Shown here: one piece after another, positions 1 through 8,162 of the stretch
How the letters are laid out: every line of letters starts with the position of its first letter
Numbering within the stretch: the first letter of the stretch is position 1
DNA from: Mesorhizobium sp. NFR06
Lineage (GTDB): Bacteria > Pseudomonadota > Alphaproteobacteria > Rhizobiales > Rhizobiaceae
Length of the DNA stretch: 64,000 nucleotides
Reading direction: 5' to 3'
Assembly (NCBI RefSeq): GCF_900115245.1
Contig: NZ_FOVT01000005.1
Location: forward strand, 248,001 to 312,000
Made by a program: the position numbers and the translations under genes
The notes under the pieces: generated by a model
The model's input: the letters and a program-made list of their open reading frames with translations, nothing else
Database searches by the model: none
Told to the model about the DNA's origin: nothing

Positions 1-911
1 TAGCTCTGCTCGAGCTGCGCGCGCTGGGTGAACATGTCCGACACGCCCGGCAGTTGCAGGATGATCAGGAAGGCGATCACCAGCAGCGCCACGGCCGCGA
101 TCGTCATCACCACCACCCGCAGCCGGAACTTGCCGCTGGCGCTCTGCAGGAAAAGGCAGGCGGTAAGCAGCACCGCTGACACCGCGAACATGCCCCAGGC
201 GCCGCGTGAGAAAGAAAAGAAGATGCCGGCCGTGATGACGAGCAGCGGCATCGCCAGCAGCGGCATGCGCGATACAGGGCCGGTCAAGAGCAGGTAGAGC
301 AGATAGGTCCCGGGCAGCACCAGGAACGGCCCGAACACGTTCGGGTCCTGGAAGGCCCCGGCGGCGCGGTCGTATTTGGTGAACATTTCCGCGCCCGGGA
401 AGGCGTGGAAATAACCGGCGATGCCGAGCAGCGACGTCGCAACGGCCGACACGACATAGGCGATGAAGATCAGCCGGTAGAGGCTCGGCTGAACCGAGGT
501 CACCGAGGCGAAGAACACCGCGCTGAAGGCGAGAAACAGCGAGACGGCAAGGTAGAGCGGCGTGTTGGCGAGGTCCGCCATCTGCGTCATGGCGATCATG
601 CCGCCGACGTTCATCGCCGCCAGCAGCACCAGCAACGGCACGATGGCGCGTGAGATCCGCAGCCCGAACAGCGCCCAGACCGCGATCAGTCCGGCCATAT
701 AGATTTCGTAAGGCGCCGGCTCGCTGATGACGAAGCCGGAGAGCAGCATGCCGGTGCCGATCGCGGCCGAGGCGATCAGCGAAATCAGCTTGGCGTTGAC
801 CGCCGAGGGCGGCAACTTGTTGATCGCCGAGGGCGATAACTCGTTGACCGCTGAGGGCGGCAACTTGTTGACAGCCCGCGGCTGCAACTTGCTGACCGCT
901 GAAGCCGGCAT
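1..911 (-). CDS. Wzy/O-antigen-ligase-like polysaccharide polymerase (3' end outside window)
   Basis: Partial gene whose stop lies beyond the left edge; about 303 residues are visible from ATG 911. After a short N-terminal repeat (residues 1-40) the protein is a run of at least eight hydrophobic segments. Two stretches, QDPNVFGPFLV and FSFSRGAWG, resemble conserved parts of the O-antigen ligase/polymerase (Wzy_C) superfamily. Such integral inner-membrane proteins polymerise or ligate lipid-linked oligosaccharide repeats in the periplasm. It starts 17 nt after the sugar-1-phosphate transferase gene and is probably its co-transcribed partner. Family call from topology and motifs; polymerase versus ligase cannot be decided, and the C-terminal part is missing. 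Confidence 0.75.
   Translation of the reverse strand, partial: MPASAVSKLQPRAVNKLPPSAVNELSPSAINKLPPSAVNAKLISLIASAAIGTGMLLSGFVISEPAPYEIYMAGLIAVWALFGLRISRAIVPLLVLLAAMNVGGMIAMTQMADLANTPLYLAVSLFLAFSAVFFASVTSVQPSLYRLIFIAYVVSAVATSLLGIAGYFHAFPGAEMFTKYDRAAGAFQDPNVFGPFLVLPGTYLLYLLLTGPVSRMPLLAMPLLVITAGIFFSFSRGAWGMFAVSAVLLTACLFLQSASGKFRLRVVVMTIAAVALLVIAFLIILQLPGVSDMFTQRAQLEQS
796..910 (-). repeat. 24-bp in-frame tandem repeat in the polymerase N-terminus
   Basis: Four near-identical 24-bp units (796-819, 820-843, 844-867, 868-891) and a diverged fifth reach the start codon of the polymerase gene. Each encodes eight residues of pattern AVNKLPPS (variants AVSKLQPR, AVNELSPS, AINKLPPS). The repeat lies before the first membrane segment, so it would face the cytoplasm or the start codon may lie further in. 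Confidence 0.9.
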
Positions 912-928
912 TTCATGAGCGATGGCGC

Positions 929-2464
929 TCAATAGGCGTTTTCCGTGTTGAGCAGGCGGATCGGCGTCAGGAACAGGATGCGCAAATCGAACAGCATCGA
1001 CCAGTTCTCGATGTAATAGAGGTCGTATTCGGTGCGCATGCGGATCTTTTCATTGGTGTCCATCTCGCCGCGCCAACCGTTGATCTGCGCCCAGCCGGTG
1101 ACGCCGGGCTTGACCTTGTGGCGGGCGAAATAGCCGTCGACCACCTCGTTGTAGAGCAAATTGTGCGACTGCGCGGCGATCGCATGCGGGCGCGGCCCGA
1201 CCAGCGACAGCGAGCCGAACAGCGAGTTGAAGAACTGCGGCAACTCGTCGATCGAGGTCTTGCGGATGAAGCGGCCGACGCGGGTGACGCGCGGATCGTT
1301 CTTGGTCACCGTCTGCCTGGCGGTCGGGTCCGACCTGTCGGTAAACATCGAGCGGAATTTATAGACCTCGATGATCTCGTTGTTGAAGCCGTGCCGCTTC
1401 TGCTTGAACAGCACCGGGCCCTTGCTGTCGAGCTTGATGGCGATCGCGGTGGCGAGCATCACCGGCGAGAAGAGGATGATGCCGACAAGCGAGAAGACTA
1501 TGTCGAAGGCGCGCTTGGCGACCGAATCCCAGTCGTTGATCGGCTTGTCGAAGATGTCGAGCATCGGCACCGAGCCGATGTAGGAGTAGGCGCGGGGACG
1601 GAACTGCAGCGCGTTCGAATGCGCCGACAGCCGGATGTCGACCGGCAGCACCCACAGTTTCTTCAGGAGTTGCAGGACACGCGATTCGGCGGTCAGCGGC
1701 AGCGACACGATCAGCATGTCGATACGGGCGATGCGCGCGAATTCGATCAACTCGGAAATGGTGCCGAGCTTCGGATAGCCGGCGACGATCGGCGGCGAGC
1801 GCTTGTCGTTGCGGTCGTCGAAGATGCCGCAGATGCGGATATCGTTATAAGGCTGCTTCTCGACCGATCGGATCAGCTGTTCGGCGGCTTTGCCGCCACC
1901 GACGATGAGGGCGCGGCGCTCCATGCGGCCGTCACGCGCCCAGCGCCGGATGAGGCTGGACATCACCAGCCTGAGGCCGAAGATCAGCAAGAGGCCGACC
2001 ACGAACCAGGTGCCGAACAACAGGCGCGAATAGTCTTCCGACGCCTTCATGGCGAAGGCCGTGAGCGCCATCAGCGCGAAGCTGCCGGCCCACACCAGCA
2101 GCACGCGGCCGAAATTGGCGAGTGGGCGCATCAGCGCCGCGATCTGGTAGCAGTCGGTGACGTCGAGCAGCACCACGGCGAGGAGCGACGAGGCTGCCAT
2201 CGTCAGCGGATATTGCCAGGCCAGATAATTGAAGAAGCCGACATAGTAGAAATAGACGCCGAGCCCGGACAGGAACAGCAGCGCGAACTCGACCATGCGC
2301 AGCACGCCGCTGACCATGATCGGCGACATGGTATCGCGCCGGTATTGTGAGGCGACCTGGCGCGCGACGTCGTTGATGCCGCCGGCGTTTTCGCTACCGG
2401 CAGGAGCGTCGTAGTTGCGCACCGCATCCATGGAAAAGCGGTGCGCAGGGTCGATCTCATTCAT
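929..2464 (-). CDS. Undecaprenyl-phosphate sugar-1-phosphate transferase (exopolysaccharide initiation)
   Basis: Membrane enzyme of 511 aa that starts polysaccharide repeat-unit assembly by moving a hexose-1-phosphate, usually glucose, from a UDP-sugar to undecaprenyl phosphate. Layout matches the WcaJ/PssY type: four to five N-terminal membrane segments (about 50-170), a Rossmann-like stretch with ALIVGGGKAAEQ (185-196), a re-entrant hydrophobic segment (320-345) and the C-terminal bacterial sugar transferase domain with KFRSMF (369-374), SIDELPQF (404-411), LVGPRPHA (421-428) and PGVTGWAQ (453-460). Full family length. It sits between glycosyltransferase and polymerase genes in the same direction. 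The sugar is inferred from family, not shown. Confidence 0.9.
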   Translation of the reverse strand: MNEIDPAHRFSMDAVRNYDAPAGSENAGGINDVARQVASQYRRDTMSPIMVSGVLRMVEFALLFLSGLGVYFYYVGFFNYLAWQYPLTMAASSLLAVVLLDVTDCYQIAALMRPLANFGRVLLVWAGSFALMALTAFAMKASEDYSRLLFGTWFVVGLLLIFGLRLVMSSLIRRWARDGRMERRALIVGGGKAAEQLIRSVEKQPYNDIRICGIFDDRNDKRSPPIVAGYPKLGTISELIEFARIARIDMLIVSLPLTAESRVLQLLKKLWVLPVDIRLSAHSNALQFRPRAYSYIGSVPMLDIFDKPINDWDSVAKRAFDIVFSLVGIILFSPVMLATAIAIKLDSKGPVLFKQKRHGFNNEIIEVYKFRSMFTDRSDPTARQTVTKNDPRVTRVGRFIRKTSIDELPQFFNSLFGSLSLVGPRPHAIAAQSHNLLYNEVVDGYFARHKVKPGVTGWAQINGWRGEMDTNEKIRMRTEYDLYYIENWSMLFDLRILFLTPIRLLNTENAY

Positions 2465-2560
2465 GGGAACTGTCCGCGAGCTTCGCGCAACCGCATAGCA
2501 AAAGAGAGCTAAGAAAGCCTTGAAGCAACCGGTGGTTTTGGAGTTGTTGTGCGCCGTGGC

Positions 2561-3688
2561 CTACTTGTCCAGCGCCGCGAAATAGGCCTCCTCGATCTCG
2601 CCCGCCATCACGTCGGCGCCGAATCGTGCCTTGAGCTCATCGGTCTGCGGCATCAGTTTCCGGTAGGCGTCGAGGTCGCCGAACGCCCTCTCCAGCTTGC
2701 CGGCGAGTTCGCCGGCATCGGGCCGGATGAGGGCAGGGGAGCCGTCGCCGAAGATTTCCGGAATACCGCCGACCGCGGTCGCGATCATCGGCATGCCCGC
2801 GGCGAGTGCCTCAAGCACGATATAGGGCATCGCTTCCGCGCGTGAGGGCACGACGATCATCTCCGCCAGCGCAAAAGCCTGCCGCGCCGGCATCGGCGGC
2901 AGGAAACGGACGTGGCCTTCGATCCCGAGGCGTTCGACCTGCGCGCGGTAGCGCGGCAGGTCGTCGCCGTCGCCGACCATCACGGCGCTCAAGGGGCGCC
3001 CGAGCGCATTGCCGGCCAACGCCAGCGCATCGATGAAGATGTCCGGTCCTTTCAGGTCGCGCATCATGCCGATGTAGAGGAGATCTGCGGCATCCGTTGC
3101 TGTCGCCACCGGTTCGAGCTCGGCGGCGCGCAGGCCGTTATAGACAAGCCGGTTGGGTATGGGCGGCTCGCCGACTTTTCGCCGGTAGGTCGTCCGCTCG
3201 TAGTCGGACACGAACAGCAGGCAGTCGGTGAAGCGCGCCATCAAGCGTTCCAGGCCGAAGAACAGCTTTCCGGTCGCCGTCGTTTCGTCATAGTGGAGGG
3301 AGCCGCCATGCGGCGAATAGAGGCGGGCAACGCGAGACCTTGATACCCGCAACAGTGAGCCGAACAGACGGGCATAGGCGCCACCCTTGGCGCCATGCCC
3401 GTGCAGCACGTTCGGCCGCAATTCCTGGATGATTCGGTAGGTGCGCCTGGCCGAGGCGAGATCGCCCGGACCGACATGGCGCTGCATCGGCGTGCGGTGG
3501 ATGCCGAGCGCGAGGCTGTCCTTCATCGCCTCGAAAAGATGCTCCTCATAGTCGCCGCCCGTGGTCGAATCGCAGACAATGCCCACCGAATGGCCGGCGG
3601 CGACCTGCGCCTCGGTCAGATCGCGCACGTGCCGGAAGATTCCTCCGACAGGTGAGCGAAAGCAGTGGACGATCCTGAGATTCGCCAC
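2561..3688 (-). CDS. GT4-family glycosyltransferase
   Basis: Cytoplasmic GT-B glycosyltransferase of about 375 aa. The N-terminal half has VGGIFRHVRDL and HGHGAKGG; the C-terminal half has LYIGMMRDLKGPDIFI and the EX7E-type donor site in EAMPYIVLEALAAGMPMI, followed by AVGGIPEIF, as in glycosyl transferase group 1. A longer frame opens at ATG 3733, overlapping the export lipoprotein gene. I prefer GTG 3688: it gives the usual N-terminus (MANLRIVHCF), lies 10 nt after the upstream TGA and has a purine-rich AAAAAGA before it. Expected to add one sugar to the lipid-linked repeat unit; donor and linkage unknown. Confidence 0.85.
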   Translation of the reverse strand: MANLRIVHCFRSPVGGIFRHVRDLTEAQVAAGHSVGIVCDSTTGGDYEEHLFEAMKDSLALGIHRTPMQRHVGPGDLASARRTYRIIQELRPNVLHGHGAKGGAYARLFGSLLRVSRSRVARLYSPHGGSLHYDETTATGKLFFGLERLMARFTDCLLFVSDYERTTYRRKVGEPPIPNRLVYNGLRAAELEPVATATDAADLLYIGMMRDLKGPDIFIDALALAGNALGRPLSAVMVGDGDDLPRYRAQVERLGIEGHVRFLPPMPARQAFALAEMIVVPSRAEAMPYIVLEALAAGMPMIATAVGGIPEIFGDGSPALIRPDAGELAGKLERAFGDLDAYRKLMPQTDELKARFGADVMAGEIEEAYFAALDK

Positions 3689-3698
3689 GACGTCTTTT

Positions 3699-4262
3699 TC
3701 AGAACAGGCGTTCGCGGACGTAGATGGTGTCACCCGGCAGGAGCGGGTCGGACGTCAGCACCCGACCGGTCATCACCTTGCCGTTGATGTCGCGGGTGAT
3801 GTCGACACTCTCCTGGTTGGCGCGCGGCGTATAGCCTCCGGCGATCGCGACCGCCTTTTGCACGGTGAGGCCGGGCACGTAGGAATACTGGCCGGCGGCG
3901 CCGACTTCGCCCATGACGAAGATCGGCCGGTAGCGGTCGATCTCAACCGAGACGTCTGGATCGCGCAGATAGCCCTGGCGCAATTTGTCGGCGATCTCCT
4001 TTTCCAGCTGCTGCGCGGTGTGGCCTCGGGCCGGAACCGCGCCGACCAGCGGGAAGGAGAGATAGCCGGACTGATCGACGCTGTAGGTGTTGGTCAATCC
4101 GTCCTGCTCGAACACCGTGACGCGGACGCGGTCACCGGCGCCGAGTCGGTAGGGTTGGTCGAGCACCTCATGGAAGGCGGCCGGCGTCGGGCGGTAGCTC
4201 GAGCAGCCGGTGAGCAGTGACAAGGCAATGAAAGCGCGAAAGAGGGAAGCAGTGCTTTTCAT
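3699..4262 (-). CDS. Wza-like polysaccharide export lipoprotein
   Basis: 187-aa outer-membrane/periplasmic protein for polysaccharide export. From ATG 4262 it has a short signal sequence with lipobox LLTGC (lipidated Cys20), then a Poly_export domain (about 30-115; YRLGAGDRVRVTVFEQ, GYLSFPLVG, DPDVSVEI) and one SLBB-type segment (about 118-165; FVMGEVGAAGQYSYVPG). It is short compared with E. coli Wza (about 380 aa), as is common for rhizobial forms. An upstream in-frame ATG at 4307 would bury the signal sequence and is less likely. First gene of the minus-strand polysaccharide set, divergent from the chain-length gene. Confidence 0.88.
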   Translation of the reverse strand: MKSTASLFRAFIALSLLTGCSSYRPTPAAFHEVLDQPYRLGAGDRVRVTVFEQDGLTNTYSVDQSGYLSFPLVGAVPARGHTAQQLEKEIADKLRQGYLRDPDVSVEIDRYRPIFVMGEVGAAGQYSYVPGLTVQKAVAIAGGYTPRANQESVDITRDINGKVMTGRVLTSDPLLPGDTIYVRERLF

Positions 4263-4524
4263 GACCGGCCAGGAACCTTCATCGCTCTTGCCGCATGCCG
4301 CGGCCAACCCCAGGAAAGTGCGTCCGTTATCATCCTGTTAGGGTTAATGGGCGGTAAAGGCTCGTAGCCCGAGGCGGAGAAGGCAGGCAAAAAGCCCAAT
4401 TGTTCCATTGTCTTCGCTCAATGTTCTTTGAGTGATAACTAATAAGCGCGCATTCTGATCTTAACGGGTGAGTTACCATAGTTGTTTACGGTCCATCCTC
4501 GACTCAAAGTTCGGAGCAGGATGC
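4263..4524. promoter_or_regulatory. Divergent promoter region of the exopolysaccharide locus
   Basis: 262-bp region between the divergent export lipoprotein and chain-length genes, with an AT-rich centre (about 4385-4470) unlike the GC-rich flanks. It contains an inverted repeat CTCAA-N6-TTGAG (4417-4432) next to AT-rich sequence suited to promoters. No consensus promoter or known regulator box could be assigned with confidence. Confidence 0.5.
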
Positions 4525-6753
4525 ATGTCCGTTCAGTCCGCGGCCGCAGACGTCGATGTCGATCTGAGGCAGCTCTTCGCCAGCCTGGCGAGGAATTGGC
4601 TGCGCATTGTTTTTGTCACGCTTCTGGTTACCGGGCTGGCCTTCGCTTTCGCCTGGCTCGCCACGCCCTATTATAAGGCGACGGCCAAGCTGGAAATCGG
4701 CTCGCGCGAATCGGAATACACCCGGCCGCCGGGCACCAATGATGACGACAAGCCGATTTTCGACGAGCAAGGCGTGGCCACCCAGGTTCAGATCATTTCC
4801 TCGCCCGACATCCTCAAGCAGGTGGCGACCAAGCTCAGCCTGGACAAGCTGCCGGAGTTCGACGAAACGCTGAAGATGTCGGCGCTCGGACGCGTGCTGG
4901 TCCTCGTCGGCTTGAAAAGCGATCCCTTCGATATTCCGCCGGAAGAGCGCGTGCTGAATGCCATGCACGACAAGCTCAATGTCTATGCCGTTGAAAAGAC
5001 TCGCGCGATCGCGATCGAATTCTCTTCTAAGGATCCAAAGCTTGCCGCGGCGATCGCCAACGGCATTGCCGACGCCTATATCGCCTCGAAGGGCGACGCC
5101 AAGCTCGAATCGAATGCCGCCGCCACCGACTTCCTGGCGCCGGAAATTGCCGACCTGCAGAATCGAGTCAAGGACGCCGAGGCCAAGGTCGCCGCCTTCC
5201 GCGCCCAATCCGATCTTCTGATGGGCGGCAACAATTCAGTTCTTCCGACCCAGCAGCTGTCTGAACTGTCGAGCGAGTTGTCGCGCGTGCGCGCCGGCCG
5301 CGCCGCGGCCGAGGCGAGCGCCGAGAGCGTGCGTCGGGCGCTGCAGAATGGCGGTTCGCTGGACAGCGTGCCGGAAGTCCTGTCTTCCGAGTTGATCCAA
5401 CGCCTGCGCGAGCGTCAGGTCGAGCTCAGGGCCAACATCGCCGATCTTTCCACGACCCTGCTGGACAATCATCCGCGCATCCGGGCGCTGAAGTCGCAGC
5501 TTGCCGACCTTGACGGCCAGATACGCAACGAGGCTCAAAAGATCATTCGCGGGCTGTCGGCTCGGGCTGAGACGGCCAAGGCCCGCGAGGATCAGCTGGT
5601 CTCGGACGTCAACACCCTGAAAGCCGCGTCCGCCCGCGCCGGCGAGCAGCAGGTCGAACTTGACGCCTTGCAGCGCGACGCGAACGTTCAGCGCCAACAG
5701 CTTGAATCTTATATGGCCAGCTATAACGCCGTGGCCTCGCGCAAGGATCGCAAATACTCGCCCGTCGCGGCGAGCCTGATCGGGAAAGCGCAGGTGCCGT
5801 CCCAGCCTTACTTCCCCAAGATCGGGCCGATCACCGGGGCCGCCGCCGCGGCCTCGCTGCTTGCGATGTCGATCGCCACGCTGCTCGGCGAATTGTTTTC
5901 CGGTCGCGCCATGCGTCCGGCCCCAGGCGCCCGCATCGAGGACATAGAACAGGTTGCAATGCCAGCCGCGCGCAGCGAACCGGCTGAAGCCGAAGACGAT
6001 GGCCGCCCCTTTGCTCCCTATGAGGAAGTCGTGGCCGGCGAGCCTCCGGCGGAGGCGCCGGCTGCCAGCATGGCAGGCGGCAAGGCGCGTGAGCCGGTCG
6101 AGGCAGCGCCAGGCGCGGCGGCAGCGGAGCAGGCTGAGCCACGTCCGTCGAGGCTCGGCGAGATCGATGTCGACAAGGCGGCCGAGAAGCTGATCGCTTC
6201 AGGTGCCGCGCGCGCGATCTTCGTGTCGCCGGAGGGCGACGAGGCGGCGGCGTCCGCGGTGCTGGTGGCGCGCGAAGTATCCGACGCCGGGCTGCGCGTG
6301 CTGCTGCTCGACCTCACCGCATCGGGGGCCGCGTCGCGGCCGATGCTGGACTCGAGCCTCTTCCCCGGCATCACCAATCTGCTTGCTTCCGAGGCGCAGT
6401 TCAGCGACGTCATCCATCCCGATCTTTATTCGGACGCGCATGTCATTCCGGTCGGCACCGCCGATCCGGTCCGCGCCATGCGGGCGGCCGACCGCCTGCC
6501 GATTATCATGCAGTCGCTGACCACGGCTTACGACCTCGTCGTGGTCGAATGCGGCCCGGCCGACGCGCAAGGCATCGGCCGCCTGGTCGGCGACGGCACG
6601 GAGGTCTTCCTGTCGATGCTGGAGGCCGACGAGCAGGTGACGCAGGCCGCGGTCAAGCTGATCGAAAGCGGCTATCCGGATCTGACGCTGGTGACGCCGG
6701 TCGGCCACGAACCGCCAGGGACACCGGTGCCCGGGCGCCGCTCGGCTGCCTGA
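4525..6753 (+). CDS. Wzc/GumC-like polysaccharide chain-length protein with degenerate kinase-like domain
   Basis: 742-aa polysaccharide co-polymerase expected to set chain length and link polymerisation to export. It has an N-terminal Wzz domain with a membrane segment (about 26-47), a long periplasmic coiled-coil region (210-420), the proline-containing second membrane segment (about 430-455) and a variable Ala/Glu/Pro linker (470-550). The C-terminal domain looks like a BY-kinase/ParA fold: Walker A'-like LLLDLTASG (about 593) and Walker B-like LVVVECGP (about 671). The Walker A position reads SPEGDEAAAS with no GK[S/T], and there is no C-terminal Tyr cluster. Start chosen at ATG 4525 behind GGAGCAGG rather than the in-frame ATG 4468. 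Confidence 0.85.
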   Translation: MSVQSAAADVDVDLRQLFASLARNWLRIVFVTLLVTGLAFAFAWLATPYYKATAKLEIGSRESEYTRPPGTNDDDKPIFDEQGVATQVQIISSPDILKQVATKLSLDKLPEFDETLKMSALGRVLVLVGLKSDPFDIPPEERVLNAMHDKLNVYAVEKTRAIAIEFSSKDPKLAAAIANGIADAYIASKGDAKLESNAAATDFLAPEIADLQNRVKDAEAKVAAFRAQSDLLMGGNNSVLPTQQLSELSSELSRVRAGRAAAEASAESVRRALQNGGSLDSVPEVLSSELIQRLRERQVELRANIADLSTTLLDNHPRIRALKSQLADLDGQIRNEAQKIIRGLSARAETAKAREDQLVSDVNTLKAASARAGEQQVELDALQRDANVQRQQLESYMASYNAVASRKDRKYSPVAASLIGKAQVPSQPYFPKIGPITGAAAAASLLAMSIATLLGELFSGRAMRPAPGARIEDIEQVAMPAARSEPAEAEDDGRPFAPYEEVVAGEPPAEAPAASMAGGKAREPVEAAPGAAAAEQAEPRPSRLGEIDVDKAAEKLIASGAARAIFVSPEGDEAAASAVLVAREVSDAGLRVLLLDLTASGAASRPMLDSSLFPGITNLLASEAQFSDVIHPDLYSDAHVIPVGTADPVRAMRAADRLPIIMQSLTTAYDLVVVECGPADAQGIGRLVGDGTEVFLSMLEADEQVTQAAVKLIESGYPDLTLVTPVGHEPPGTPVPGRRSAA

Positions 6754-6871
6754 GGCGGGGGCCGACAGGACTGTCCTGCGCTGCGACGCTAGCCAAGGAT
6801 AATCGCGAGATACCGGAGGCCCAGGCCGCGACGAATCGAGCACTGCTCGGTCGGGGGTATGGCAGTCCTTA

Positions 6872-6977
6872 ATGCATGTCGCCCAGAAGTGTGCAGCGGT
6901 TCTGGGATGACGACATGCGTCAAAACAAAGACTTAAAAGCGCGTCGCCTGAATCTGTCTCAGCGCGACCCGCTTTAG
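6872..6977. repeat. Palindromic intergenic element, type A copy 1
   Basis: Stem-loop with arms GCATGTCG...CGACATGC and inner arms CCCAGAA...TTCTGGG around GTGTGCAGCGG, followed by a second hairpin (AAAAGCGCGTCGC against GCGCGACCCGCTTT). A close copy lies at 34502-34589. The other non-coding sequence in the 392-bp gap 6754-7145 shows nothing I recognise. Confidence 0.8.
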
Positions 6978-7145
6978 GGTCGCAGACCGAACAAGGGGCA
7001 TTTCTCGGCGGCTCCTGCACCTTTACATCGGCGGCAAAACACCTAGTTCTGATGTTTCGCGCTGCGCATTTTCGTGCGTGGATGATCGAGAGCGGGACCG
7101 TGAACCCCCTGGCCGGTCCCCCAAAACTCCCAAAGGATGGCTGCT

Positions 7146-7580
7146 ATGACACAGGCCAAGAATGGCGACACTGTACTCATCAACTACACTGGGCGTCTGG
7201 TCGACGGCACCCAATTCGATTCTTCCGGAAGCGAACCGTTGCAGTTTACACTGGGTGAAGGACAGGTAATTCCTGGTCTCGAAACCCATGTCGAGGGCAT
7301 GGAGGTCGGCACGAAAAGCACCGTCACCGTTCCTGCTGACGCCGCCTATGGCCCGCATCGCCCCGAAGCGGTCGTAACCATCGATCGCGCTAGCGTGCCG
7401 GAAAACATCAACGTCGATATTGGCACCCGATTGCAGGCCCGCACCCGCGAGGGACGTGCCATGCAAGTAACGGTCATCGGCGTGGACGACGCCAGCGTCA
7501 AGCTCGACGGCAATCATCCGTTGGCCGGAAAGGACCTGGTGTTCGACGTTGAATTGGTCGAGATCGTTCAGGCGGCGTAG
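7146..7580 (+). CDS. SlyD-type FKBP peptidyl-prolyl cis-trans isomerase
   Basis: 144-aa cytoplasmic foldase expected to isomerise Xaa-Pro bonds. The FKBP core begins NGDTVLINYTGRLVDGTQFD and continues through GEGQVIPGLE; the central insert-in-flap region and the ending NHPLAGKDLVFDVEL are typical of the SlyD subfamily, although the His/Cys-rich metal-binding tail of E. coli SlyD is absent. Start at ATG 7146, with AAAGGA 8 nt upstream, preferred over ATG 7137. It stands alone between two repeat-filled gaps, so no operon partner is evident. Confidence 0.9.
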   Translation: MTQAKNGDTVLINYTGRLVDGTQFDSSGSEPLQFTLGEGQVIPGLETHVEGMEVGTKSTVTVPADAAYGPHRPEAVVTIDRASVPENINVDIGTRLQARTREGRAMQVTVIGVDDASVKLDGNHPLAGKDLVFDVELVEIVQAA

Positions 7581-7587
7581 TTGGAGC

Positions 7588-7656
7588 AATTCCAGGAAAA
7601 GTGTGAGCGGTTAGGCTCGGCGACGTCGGCGTAGCCTTCCGTCCGGAATTGCGTTA
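7588..7656. repeat. Palindromic intergenic element, type B (diverged copy)
   Basis: Begins AATTCCAGGAAAAGTGTGAGCGGTT and ends TTCCGTCCGGAATTGCG, matching the two ends of the 55-bp unit at 49671, but the middle carries extra sequence (about 7614-7637). Arms AATTCC and GGAATT are inverted. Confidence 0.75.
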
Positions 7657-7670
7657 AAAACAAAGAGATG

Positions 7671-7709
7671 GAGCGGTTCGCCGTTTCCGTGAAACGGTGA
7701 AACCGCTCT
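7671..7709. repeat. Imperfect hairpin element
   Basis: Inverted repeat GAGCGGTT-CG-CCGTTTC / GAAACGG-TGA-AACCGCTC with a 3-nt loop directly after the type B element, in the gap between the FKBP and the small Cys-rich gene. No U-run, so it is probably a repeat rather than a terminator. Confidence 0.65.
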
Positions 7710-7806
7710 AGGACTGAAAGACTGCCCCGGGGAGCGCGGCCACGAGCGCTACCAGAAAGGCATTCCCGCGCGGCCCTCCAAGGCAGAGGCAGAGGAATCG
7801 CGATTG

Positions 7807-8043
7807 TCACGGCGCGCGATCGGTCAGGGCGTTGGCCCCTTCCTGCCCGGCGCAATGCGCGCAGCAATAGATGATATCGCCCTGCTCGACGCCATGTCCC
7901 ATGATCCGCACCCTGCAATGCGGGCAGGTCGGCGCAAGCTTCTGGACCGCGCACTCGAAGCTGTCAAACGTGTAGGTTTGCCCGCCCAGGCTCACCAGGA
8001 ATGCCTTGTCATAGTCGTTGCCGCACTGGTCGCATTTAGCCAT
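7807..8043 (-). CDS. Small cysteine-rich, probably zinc-binding protein
   Basis: 78-aa protein rich in paired cysteines: CDQC near the N-terminus, FEC (about 31), CPHC (about 41-44) and YCCAHC (about 60-65), with an intervening IMGHGVEQGD. The spacing implies one or two zinc or similar metal sites. Similar small proteins in rhizobia are annotated loosely as metallothionein-like or Zn-ribbon proteins, but I cannot assign a function. The second ATG (8043) is preferred because AGGAG lies 7 nt upstream; the first (8049) overlaps that site. Adjacent acetyltransferase gene is 119 nt downstream on the same strand. Confidence 0.7.
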   Translation of the reverse strand: MAKCDQCGNDYDKAFLVSLGGQTYTFDSFECAVQKLAPTCPHCRVRIMGHGVEQGDIIYCCAHCAGQEGANALTDRAP

Positions 8044-8162
8044 GGCCATTCTCCTTCCGAGTGCGAAAACCTCTCGGCGCTCGATAGGTTCCGTCGAGTC
8101 CCTCTGGGTCTTGGTACGCTTGCCCGCAGTCCGCGACGGTTATTGTGCAACTCTTACCAGGC

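Noticed and set aside
1118..2350. 410-residue open frame antisense to the sugar-1-phosphate transferase
   Set aside because: Composition of a GC-rich shadow; sense strand encodes a full family protein.
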